From: Pieris napi
Lineage: Eukaryota; Arthropoda; Insecta; Lepidoptera; Pieridae
Reading direction: 5' to 3'
DNA: 64,000 nt
Assembly (NCBI RefSeq): GCF_905475465.1
Contig: NC_062244.1
Coordinates: forward strand, 5,964,501-6,028,500
Part shown: positions 11,916-23,800 of the stretch, piece after piece
Layout: every line of letters begins with the position of its first letter
Position numbering within the stretch: the first letter of the stretch is position 1
Notes under the pieces: model-generated
The model's database searches: none
What the model was told of the DNA's origin: nothing
What the model saw: only the letters and a program-made list of their open reading frames with translations
Position numbers and translations under genes: made by a program

Positions 11916-13279
11916 AGTAATAGGAGGCATACGGGCAGGAGGCTCATCTGATGTTAAGTGATAGACACACACATTGCCAGAAGGCTTGCAAGTGCGTTGC
12001 CAAAGAATTAGTAACCCAAAAATATAGCTTTGTATATTTGTAAATGATATCTCCATGGATTATTATGGTATATTAGCAAGTGACGAAATTATTTATACAA
12101 CTTTCACCATTAAAAACAAAGTTTATTTCATTATTAGCCAAAGTATCATATTAGACATAACAAAATCCTGTTATAATAATAAACAGTAGTAGTATATATT
12201 CGAAAAATGTGTCAGCATCTGAGAAACTTCTCCTGTGCCATCTCCCTTCTCTTGCTAGATACTTTTGGACCTGGGCCAGCGGTGGGAGTGACTATATATT
12301 CAGAATTTTTACATCTGAGTCAACGGGCCTCGAACGCCACTAAAAGCTGTATATTTTTTATACGTGGGTAATAGAAGATAGCCATAAAACATTCACAATT
12401 AATTACCACGTGTGCCACGGCGGCTAATTAAATGAAACCTTTTTAAATTTATCACCTACCCTCAGGGTGGCTTATTTATCGCTATATTTGTGACAAAACG
12501 CCTGTTCGGCCGCACTGTTCAAACGCGATTTTATTACGCTGATTTAGTGTCGTGATAATGTTTTTTGTAAGATTGATGGAATTTTGTGGTAGGAACAATG
12601 ATTCCTACTTAGAAATTTGTTAAGTGTTTTATAGCAGTAGGACAAAGATCTTGCGTTTATATCTCATTATCGTAAATTTTAATATTTTGAAAGAGGTTTT
12701 TGTTTAATAAACATATAGCATAATGCTAATTATATACTAAAGAATGCTAACAAGTACCTAAGTTGAAATGCTTTGATATCTTCTATTTATCAACTTACCG
12801 CCTCTGTAGATATAATTAACTCATAAAATATAAGTCTGTTAAACGGTTGTTTTTGCCACAATGAAATTAATCAAAATCATTTCTGTTTTGATTAACGAAC
12901 GGGACTTATAAATGTGATTGATTTATGTATAGCTAAATACATATTCTTTTCGAATGTACATATTACAATATATATAGTGCATTTAAGATTTTATTATATA
13001 ATCTATTTTAATCTCATCGGAAACGACAAATGGTTACAAGTAATGCGATACGCGGAACCGCAGTCCGTAGCTAAAATAAAATTCGGAAGGAAAGTCATTA
13101 TGGTTGGCTATTTGTAGTGTTTTGCGGTCACGCATATGTCTCGGTTCTGATAAAGCAGCTTTAACCTATTTAGAAAAAAAACAATGGCGCTACAACCTCC
13201 CCAGTACCTACCAGCTCCTTCCGCTTGACTATAGAACGAAGTATTCAACGAAGAGCGATTTGAAACGTCAACGACCAGT

Positions 13280-13612
13280 CACTTTCCATGCGGCTTGATC
13301 CCTTGGAGTTGTGTAGAGATGTGGGGTCTCTCTGCATCTTCTACCGCATTTACCATGCAGAGTGTTCAGAGGAGTTGTTCGGACTAATACCTGCAGCTGA
13401 GTTTCATTATAGGACGTCAAGGCAGAATACAAAATACCATCCGTATCACCAATCCGTCCGTTGACGTCCGTCGTTCCACAACTGAGCGTTTTATAAGACA
13501 GTTTTTGCCGCGCACCACCATTATGTGGAACCAGCTGCCCACTGAAGTATTTCCGAACCAATTCGACTTAGGGTCCTTCAAGAAGAGAGCGTACCAATTC
13601 TTGAAAGGTTAG
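13280..13612 (+). pseudogene. LINE reverse-transcriptase C-terminal remnant (Jockey/R1-like)
   Basis: The frame reads RLDPLELCRDVGSLCIFYRI, YHAECSEELFGLIPAAEFHY and RTSRQNTKYHPYH to a stop, then after a frame slip RRSTTERFIRQFLPRTTIMW, NQLPTEVFPNQFDLGSFKKR and AYQFLKG to a TAG at 13610-13612. This is the usual end of lepidopteran non-LTR retrotransposon polyproteins. One stop/frameshift near 13460 marks it as dead. Confidence 0.8.
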
Positions 13613-14369
13613 GAAATGGAATATTATTTCGGATTATTAAATGTAACTATAGTTATAAGAAGCAACAAGGCATAATATTTAATTATAAGGTTTTCTTAAT
13701 GCCCAGTAAACAGTATTGACGCCCAATTATAAACCAAATAACGTATACGAATTTCATAACAATCTTGGGATGTTTAATGTTAATCACTGGGTCCGTATAT
13801 AGGATATTATAATAATAGTTGACGCCTTCCGGGTGCAGACGTGTTATTTAATTAGTTTACGAGTAACTCGATCGGTTATTGGCTTAGTGTCTATGCGTCT
13901 TTGTATCGGTCAGGTATATTGTAATAAGGCAAACTGAGCGCCAAGTTTAGACCATGATAGTTAATGTATATTATAAATTATAAATAAAAATCATTTTATT
14001 TGACGCAAAAATAATTACATTTTGTACTTACATTCTAAACGTTGTAAACAAACATGACAACGAATCGTAGAGATATACTATTTATTTTGGTTAACCTTAT
14101 ACATAATATACTTCTATGAGCACTAGCGTTTAAATTCAGATCAGCCATTAACAAATTGGTTAAGTTGTTTGTCATTAGATGTATATAAATATATTGATCC
14201 TTAGACTTAAAATAAATCTCCTAAAACTACAGAAATTTGAGGCTAAATTACTTTTCGTTTACGGAAGATCTATTTCCGTTTTGAGATCTGACAATCATGT
14301 CTATGAAGTTTGATCTTTTGGGCGCTGTAATTAAATGTCACTTGAGATATCTTAAGTAGTGTGTGCAAT

Positions 14370-14632
14370 ATTTTTTTTTTCTTTAAAAGACAATTCACAC
14401 CAATTGACCTAGTCCCATGCTAAGCTGGTGAAGCTTGTGTTATGGGTACTAGGCAACGGATATACATACATATTATAGATAGATATACATTTAAATACAT
14501 ATTTAAACACCCAAGACCTAAGCACAACACCAAATGCTCATCACATCGATGTTCGTCTCAGCCGGGGATCGAACCCAGGACCCATGGATTCGCAGTCAGG
14601 GATACTAACCACTAGACAAATGAGTCGTCCCG
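14370..14632 (-). mobile_element. tRNA-derived SINE, second family
   Basis: Read on the minus strand, it starts GACTCATTTGTCTAGTGGTT (A box), has GGGTTCGATCCCCGGCTGAG (B box), and ends in an A-rich tail at 14370-14390. It differs from the 39.2-kb SINE family. It ends about 180 bp before the first MICU exon found. Confidence 0.8.
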
Positions 14633-14816
14633 TGTGAGTGAGTTTTGCGTTGGATTGTAAATCTCACACAAATTTTATTGCCGTCAGTGGTCATGCCTGT
14701 CATCAAATTGTTTATAAGGCCACATAGAAAGATATATTATATTGTAGCACCACATACTTACACAGAATTAAAACCTTAATAATATGATATTTAATCCATC
14801 AATTTAATCATTTCAG

Positions 14817-17800
14817 CAACCCGACGAACTGGTTAAATCGGTGAAATTGACGTCTCGGGAACGACGGTTCATCAAATTTGCGAGTGTGGAGTACGGAGGA
14901 CAGCTATATATGACCCCTCAGGATTTCTTGGAGTCGGTGGTCGAGCAGGAACCTCGCCGTAAGTCCTTACATATAAGAAAATTAAGGGTCTGTTTCACAA
15001 TGTATGGATGAAGTACCAAATAGCTATGCAACACATAAATTATTTGGGAGATAAATTGTGCTATTTGACACTTCATCGGACTCATAACTTATGATGGACT
15101 TTATGTGACGAATAGCGCTATCTGACAGTCGTGAAAAGCAACAATAGTGTTTATCCTACCAATAAGTAATAAATAGCTGATTTGGAACTTATGTAGAACT
15201 TATCCGTACATTGTGAAACAGACCCTTAGTCTCCTAGCCGTGTCGGTCTATCTGTATGAAGGCGACTCTCAAAAACCTCCGAAGAGATTTGTGCTGTTTC
15301 CACGGTTAGTGGGATTCCTGTGGAATGATTGATTGTATAATTCATCATAGTTATAGGTAAATTGACTAAAATAAAACGATAAGAAAGAAATACACACAGA
15401 CGAAGCTACAGGCAGTAGCTAATAATAATAATCCAGTGGCGCTACAACATTTTTAGGTCTTGGCCTCAAATTGCATCCATTTCTTCGTTTCATCTATAGA
15501 CAAGTAGGCGTTCTGCCTTCTATCTGAAGGGCGGGCGGATATTTTTATAAATTTTCTATCATGTGTCATTTAAAAATATCGAAGATTTGTTAAAAAAAAA
15601 AAAATATTGGTTGTTTGTAAAGTAGGTTTACGATCGAGATGTTTACGTGATAACGTCTTATTGGTAATATAAGTTTTTGGGAAGTAAGGAATTAATGAAG
15701 ATAACAATTTTTTCAAATTTTAAATTACATCTATCGTTTTATTCACACTTTTGATGATAAATTTCGGGTGTAAAATTACAAGTTTACTTATTCGACTATG
15801 ATATACATTTTTCTTCATACATTCACGGAATGACTGGCAGCGCTCGAGATGAGACGGGAGATCGGTCCGTCTCTCTCTCGTTATACCTGCGATCGCGCTC
15901 GTGAGGTTTTGGTGTGACACAAGTTTCTGAACATGTCACCCGACTAAAACGATTTTAAAGACGTTATCACGTCAAAATTTACGCAATGAACTTTGAAATA
16001 ATAGACCACAAGCCCATGAACAAAAAATACCTGTGAAATGACCCAACCTGAATTACGCTTAGAAGGCTGTTACTATATCTGAAAATAGCTCTGAGCACTA
16101 TGCCGTCATTTCTGAGCGGTACATGTGAGTACGTGAGTGAATGGACTTTCTCAGGTACAATGGGGGAATTTCGACTAATTATTAATGTACGGCTTTGTTA
16201 TAAGTGTATAGATGATTAAAAATAAATGTCGAAAAACCTAGTGCCGTACAAAAGTGATGGTGCCGGAAGTCGGTGCAAATTTTTAATTCGACGACAGTTG
16301 CAGAAGCAATATAGGTCATTTATTACTGTACGGCATTTGTGTGATTCCTTTTGGACACATATACAGATACTTTACCCGTAAACGCCGTACATATTCCCAG
16401 CGGAGCGGTCGAAAGCCAAGGGTCGCAACATATGTCTGATTAGCATATAGGTGATGATGATATGAAACAACATAAAATTAAATGATCTTGAGAGTACTTC
16501 ACAAATAGATAACATTTTCCAGCATGCCGTACATTTTTTGTGGAACACATAGGTGTATGGGGTAAATTACTTTCCTCAGAAAAGAGTCATTTTCCGGTGA
16601 CTTTTATCTGTACGGCAATAACACAGATTATTAATACTTTAGACAATCTTCAATAAAATATAAATGCCGTACACTTTCGATAGTCCGCTACCACCGCCTA
16701 CCAATACAGGGCGTCCTAAAGTTATGGGAAATGAAGGGAAAGTACCTTAAATATCGTAGATAGGGTATTTTACTAAAAGAAGACTTTATGTTATTTTTAA
16801 AAGTTATTAATTCTGCATTCAAAGATTTTTTAAAAATTACTTGCCTCGTCTGGGAATCGAACCGACTTAAATGTAAAAAAAACACCCCTACTTTTATGAT
16901 GCCAATCGAAAGAATGGCCAAAAACGAATAACTCTTCTTAAGTAACATAGTATTTTAAAAGAAAGGAACAGCGTGAATATATCTTTTTAATCAAATTAAA
17001 AACATTATTTATCGTATTCGGCCTAAAAAAATCCCCTACGAGTCTGTTCCTTTAGAAAAATTATTAGGTTTTGGCCATTCTTTCGATTGGCATCATAAAA
17101 GTAGGGGTTTTTTTTTTAATTTAAGCCGGTTCGATTTCCAGACGAGGCAAGTAGTTTTTAAAAAATCTTTGAATGCAGAATTACTAACTTTTAAAAATAA
17201 CATAAAGTCTTCTTTTAGTAAAATACCCTATCTGCGATATTTAAGGTACTTTCCCTTCATGTCTCATAACTTTGGGACGCCCTGTATTATATTTTTATTT
17301 TTGTTAAAAATATGTTTCCTTTACCTCTCTCTGCTGGTACGATAAGGCTGTAAATATACTTTACAGCCTTATGGTAGTATACTCAGATATGTACAGTTAT
17401 TAATGACCTTAAGGGCCACCTCAAACGTCGTCGAAGTTTTTATCAGCTGTAAAGAATAATCTGGAGTAAAATGTACGGCATCTGGTTTTTTTTGTTCATT
17501 TATATTTGTTACATATAAAATAACAATAATCTTTGAAAATATTACTCCCCATATTACTCTAGGAGCATTTGAAAAGTCATCTAAATTTCGGAAATTTCAT
17601 ATATTTTTTATCATAATATTTTTATTTGTTACCATTTATAATGAACGGCTATAATGTACAACGGTAATATTTAGTAACATTATGAAAAAAAACAAGTTGC
17701 CGTACATTATTCTCTGATCTTACAGCAGTAAGAACTTGGTAAATTCTGAAATTTCGATAAATATTTAATTACACAAATATTAACTATAATATTTGGACGG

Positions 17801-20800
17801 CATAATTATAAAACATTATTGTCCGTGTTAAATAATATTTTGAACATGTTGCCGTACATTTTACAATGACCTTAGGGTATATAGGTGTAGGGGTAGGGTT
17901 CCGACCCTTGGCTTTCGACCGCTCCGCTGGAAATATGTACGGCGTTTACGGGTAAAGTATCTGTATTAGTGTCCAAAAGGAATCACACAAATGCCGTACA
18001 GTAATAAATGACCTATATTGCTTCTGCAACTGTCGTCGAATTAAAAATTTGCACCGACTTCCGGCACCATCACTTTTGTACGGCACTAGGTTTTTCGACA
18101 TTTATTTTTAATCATCTATACACTTATAACAAAGCCGTACATTAATAATTAGTCGAAATTCCCCCATTGTACCTGAGAAAGTCCATTCACTCACGTACTC
18201 ACATGTACCGCTCAGAAATGACGGCATAATGCTCAGAGCTATTTTCAGATATTATAGTAACAGCCTTCTAAGCGTAATTCAGGTTGGGTCATTTCACAGG
18301 TATTTTTTGTTCATGGGCTTGTGGTCTATAAGAATCTCATAAAAGGCATTACTTTGAAAAACTCTCGCAAAGAAAACATTGATAAACATGATCATGAACC
18401 ATTTATTTTATACAAATTATATTAAATTGAATTTGCGAGTCATCAGTATTAAACATATACGTTCTCAGTATTCTCAAACTCACCTTCCAAGTATTTCCTA
18501 TTAGTAACCAGTATGAGTACTTAGAATCCTGTTACCTGTCGACAGCTCGCCTAAAACGACGCGTGCTCAGCGCTAAAGAGATTGAACAGCTGCGCGACTC
18601 AACACCGCAACTGAAACGTGGCTCTTCACAAATGTTTCGCAATATGAGAGATAAAGGTACTAATAGTAAAGAAATCTATAGACAAAAAGTATACTCTTAC
18701 CGTCTATGGCTTAGTATAGGACATGGCGCCCTCGGGTTGCCCTTTGTGAGGTTAGTATGGTAATGGCAGGTATGTCAATGGCCTACTACTGTTAAAGATC
18801 TCAATGACACGGGAATATGTTAATACGGATGTTTTTTATCAATCTTTAAACCTAACCTACTAATATAATATTTAGGAAAATATTGTAACTAACACAATAA
18901 TAACCATATGGTCTTATAATTGTCTACTTGAAGAAATAATTAAATAAATATTATTTTAAGATATAGTTATAAAATTCACACGTAACATTGAGCTTTCAGG
19001 TAGGTTTTGTACCTTCTTGTGGAAAGTGAATTTCCATTGGGAAAATTCAAAACCAATTTTATTCACCATTTTTATCTGTAAATTAGCGAAGATGTAAACT
19101 GAATATAACCAGTATGTTTAATTTTCAGTAGTTTTACTAAATCATATTTAAATATTTCAGGAATAATTTCATACACGGAATACCTGTTTCTACTCTCGAT
19201 TTTGACAAGTAAGTTGCAGTTGTGTTTAATTAACTGGCGATTTTTAATTATAATTATATACAAAAGCAATACAATGTGTTATATATACTAAAAATTATTG
19301 ATTATTGATTAATTTACCTATCTACGAACACGAAGAGACCTCGCCGACGTTACTTTAGAAGATCCATATGGTCCGATTACAATGCTAGGTACCATTCCTG
19401 TCCCTTATACAAAGACTGCCATTTATGTGAGCTTTAGTTTAACCCTGTCAAGTGTGCCACGACAAGCCAAGACAAGAATCTCGCCCTAGGAAAATCCTAT
19501 TTTTCATTTCTATATCTATAGTGTACTAGCTGACCGGGCAAACGTCGTGTTGCCATGTATATCATTTATAATAAAAAATAGGGGTTGATCGTAGAGGGGT
19601 GAAAGTTAGGGGTTGTATGTATTTTTTAATGCTGTATCATAAAAAAATATCTAAAAAGAAAAAAAATATTTAGGGGTTACCCTTAACATTTAGGGGGATG
19701 AAAATGTTGTCCGATTCTCAGACATACCCAATATGCACACAAAATTTAATGAGAATCGGTCGAGCCGTTTCGGAGGAGTTTAACCACAAACACCGCGACA
19801 CGAGAATTTTATATATTAGATTAATTTTCATAAATTTGTATTTCAGAGCCAGCATCGGGTTTCCAGATCGCCTTCAATATGTTCGATACTGATGGTAACC
19901 AAAGGGTGGATAAGAATGAGTTTCTAGTCGTAAGTTCATTCATTCATACATTTTCCAAACATTGTATTGGTTTTTATATCAACGAAATGCCAAAAAGAAT
20001 ATAAGTCATTAATTCGTCAGGTAGGGGATATAATACCTCGAACATAACAAAATAACTAAATATATTTATTTAGGTAATTCAAAGTATAATATTATATGTG
20101 GCATGATGTTATATAGGTGTATGGATACTAAATGGATTTTGGTGAATTTTAATTACCCTACCTTCTATATATTTTACAAAGGAAACAACTGGTAAATTTT
20201 ATTTATATACAATAAGTTAGTAATGATTTTGTTCTGTTTGTTATAACTTATAAGGTAAACGAAACGTCATAGTGAAATACTTGCAATTTTTAGTATAAAA
20301 TAAATTACCTCTGATATTTTCGTTGTTATACTAATGGTATCTTGCATTGCTGTAGTTTGAAAAATTGGACAGACTATAGTGTAGTGACTAGTGAGCACTT
20401 TTATATTTTATTTGTTTAGTTTTTTTGTTAGGGCAACGATTTTTTTTTTAATATTTTAAATTTTTGGACTAGATTTCAGTTTAACGTTTTTGAATGAAGA
20501 ACTAAGATAACAATTAATCTTTAAAAATCTTTGCCTTAATAAAATTGCACTTAGTTTGAATTATATTGAATGAAGGTGCCGAAACCTCTTTATATAGCTG
20601 GGGTGACCATTTCTTAGGAATTTATGTATTTCCCATGTTGCATGGTATTTAGATTCAACGGCTGCTTGGTGGTTCAGTGAAGGAGAGAAAAGATTTGGAC
20701 ATGTACACTCAACGGGCAGTGAGTTCGATATCGTGTGAAAATATTTATTGTGGATCGATTTTGTTAAAAAATTTACAAAGACAACTAAAAAATGATTTTC

Positions 20801-23800
20801 ACGTTTTTAGCAATTAAAATGCGATCCATAATAATAATATTTGTTTGAGTTAAATTGTGTCTTAACCACATCGTCGAATTACTGCTCTTAACATTACGAC
20901 TTACAACATATTTATAAAATAACATTTTTAGACGGTTCAAGTTATCAGCAATTATAAAAAAAATCTAGAGATTGCATCAAAGACTTCAAGTCTTGACCCT
21001 TAATCTTACCCTTGGAGTATTTCATCCTAAGGGTAAGATTCAAAATTCAGCGCTAAGTTAAATTTTCGTATGTCCAAGTCAAGTATTACGTAGTAGTTCA
21101 AGTATTACGTCACGCAATTTTTGGAGATTATTGACACCCCCAATAATATCAAACTTTATATTTTTTTTTTTTCAAACACTCTGTTAATTCCAATAATCGT
21201 GAGTATGTCGACAAAGTTTTAACATTGTATGTTATTTGTGTTCGGTATGTTATGTTCGGAGCTCGTGACCCCACCAGTGACTCTTTATACCTAAAAGTTA
21301 CCATTTTCAATAAAAATCCAAGGTCCAAGGGGACCCCCCCCCCAAACTCGTTACGTAATACTTGAACGCTCCTTAATACGTTTTTGACAAACGGGTTCGA
21401 CATTGAATCTTGGCTTATTCAGAGACGTACTGTCAAAATCCAATGAATAATTGATGATTCGAAGTGTGACTATCCTTATAAACAACGCTATGTACATAAC
21501 AGCTTTATTATTTATAATCTTGTAATTTATAAATATATAATTTATATACAATATATTTAAATATGATGTATGGCTTTGTAGCTGCTCTCTCTAGTTTCTG
21601 CGAACTCGCTCAAGAATAGAGAAGAGACGAAACCGGCTAAGCCTTCGATCGTAAGTTATAAGGAGTGTATACGTGTTTGCTTTTAAAATAAATAAGAAGA
21701 GGAAAACAAATATATAAGAAAAATATATATCAAAAAATATTCTGGCCTTAATGTGCCATTGCATTGTACCGGAATGCTTTAGACCCATAAAGTGGACGGC
21801 GTGTGTCAGGCATAGTAGGTGCAAAAGTCAAAGTCAAAATCATCTAATCATATAGATAACAAACACAATGTATACTTATAACGTCAAAAAAAAGCTACAC
21901 AGAACTTTACATTTAGTGCCAGTTCTCAAATCAAGGGCGTAGAAGGAAAGAGAAGAACTGGCAATAAATTCTCCGCCACTCTTTTTTTAATCGCCATGTT
22001 TTTTTTACACAACGTTTGTAAGGAGCTGCAATCATTACACCATGTTCCACATGATATCTTAAGTAATTAATAATAATATCATAAATTAAAAACAAAGACT
22101 TGTCCTCTATCAGCAGTAGGTATGGTGAAATAGGAGCACGCACTTACATTCTCTTGCCTATTAGAATAGACAATGGTCACGAAACGGCTACAGAAATATA
22201 TGGCCCAAACCACTGGTTTTTGTTATAATTATACTAGCGGACCCGACAGACGTTGTCCTGCATGATATTTCAAGCGATTAGTATATTAAACAAAGTGTAA
22301 TAGTACCGACTGCAGCGCCATTTTCCGGGCTGATTTGTGAATTTAAACCATCCAGGGTGCCACTCAAACGCATACAAAAAATTCATTCAAATCGGTCCAG
22401 CCGTTTAAGAGGAGTTCAGTGACACATACGCGTACGCGTACGTACGTAATTATATATATAAAGATATTTCAGAAGCGATGAAAATTGCTCTCTATTGCAT
22501 AGTCAATAAACATATAAATACCTATTACATCGATAATAATATTATATTGTAGTTTTTTTGTTGTTGTCTAGCAAATATGGACTTTGTTTTGATATTAGGA
22601 AAATGAGATCAATTTTCACTCAAGCTATTTTGATAATAAATGCAATATATCAAAGGTCTATCGAGACAAATTTAGTTTTCCTGTCCTTATTTTTGTCCCA
22701 GAATTTTTATGGTGGTTGGCAATTATACAACTAATCATTCATTTAACTTATCAACTCATATCTCAACTTTTGGTAACAACTATTTATAAACCGCAATTAC
22801 AATAATGCTAAATTAAAACATACTAATGCAATAACGAGTTGTTCCTATTATTTAAATAGGTACAATTTTTCCTGTGTTGTGCTTAAATTTTGTTAACCTT
22901 AACGTTTCTAAGGAATAAAAAAAATATACGCAAAATCTCAATTAATAAATTATTTATATTACTAAATATTTAGTTTAACCCCTTTTTTTATATAAATTCT
23001 AACTTAGATAATTATGTATTATGAATAAGGGAGGTAAATGTACACTTTAACACTTGACAACTGACACTTTAACATACTAATAATAAAAAATCACGTTTTC
23101 AATTCAATTGAGACAATCCTTTATATTTTTGACTCTTTTTCTCAATTTTCTTATTCGGTTTCTCATCTTCAGTATACTATAATAGTTATCACTTTTCTCT
23201 AAATTTTTCTTTTCGTTCGAACCATGTTTTACGAATATTTACGATCTTGCTCATTAAAAATAACTTGTATATATATAAAGATTGATTTTAATTAATTTAT
23301 AGATTAACTATAATATGCCTTTCAAAAACTAAAATTTTGTAAACCTTCTTGTTAATGACAGATGTGTGTTTCTGATACACTATGTATCATATAAAAAATT
23401 TTTTTAAGTAGTACTCAAAAAAAAAAAAAAATTTCAGATGGAAAAGATATTTAGTTTCGCCTGGCGAGACAAACGCGGGATTAACGAGGAGGAAAAAGTG
23501 GAGAAGAACGGAGTAGAGAAGGGGAAAGAGGGCAAGGAGCCCCAAGACAATTACATCAATGACGATCAGGGACTTCAGAGGAGGCACAACGTGGACACGA
23601 TGCTTCAGGTTTGTAGCTTTTAATATTCCCTCAATAGATAAACCTAGTAATAAATTTACTTAAATGATTATTATGCCTCTCGAGACGGAATAGTAAACTC
23701 AAAATATCTTTAATTATCTAGGTAAACAAATACAGTTATGAACGTCAAGAAGAAGTTAAATTAATTGTAAATTTACATTTACTACCAGTTCGCAAGTCCA

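Larger units (their letters stand above)
10836..14368. other. Non-coding stretch before the first MICU exon found
   Basis: The region holds a (TA)n tract at 11866-11915, a LINE tail in antisense at about 11928-12010, and the LINE coding remnant at 13280-13612. The rest is AT-rich with no recognisable exon. The missing MICU first exon could lie here or upstream, but none is convincing. Confidence 0.5.

Noticed and set aside
13893..13913. ATGCGTCTTTGTATCGGTCAG followed by GTATAT as a MICU start exon
   Set aside because: Phase fits the exon at 14817, but seven codons cannot supply a targeting sequence and the match is likely chance.
14570..14632. tRNA gene on the minus strand
   Set aside because: SINE head: A/B boxes are followed by a long unrelated body and an A-rich tail.
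16001..18330. CRISPR-like array from regularly repeated GCCGTACA
   Set aside because: Eukaryotic context, 8-bp words on both strands at uneven spacing within a foldback element; not direct repeats with spacers.
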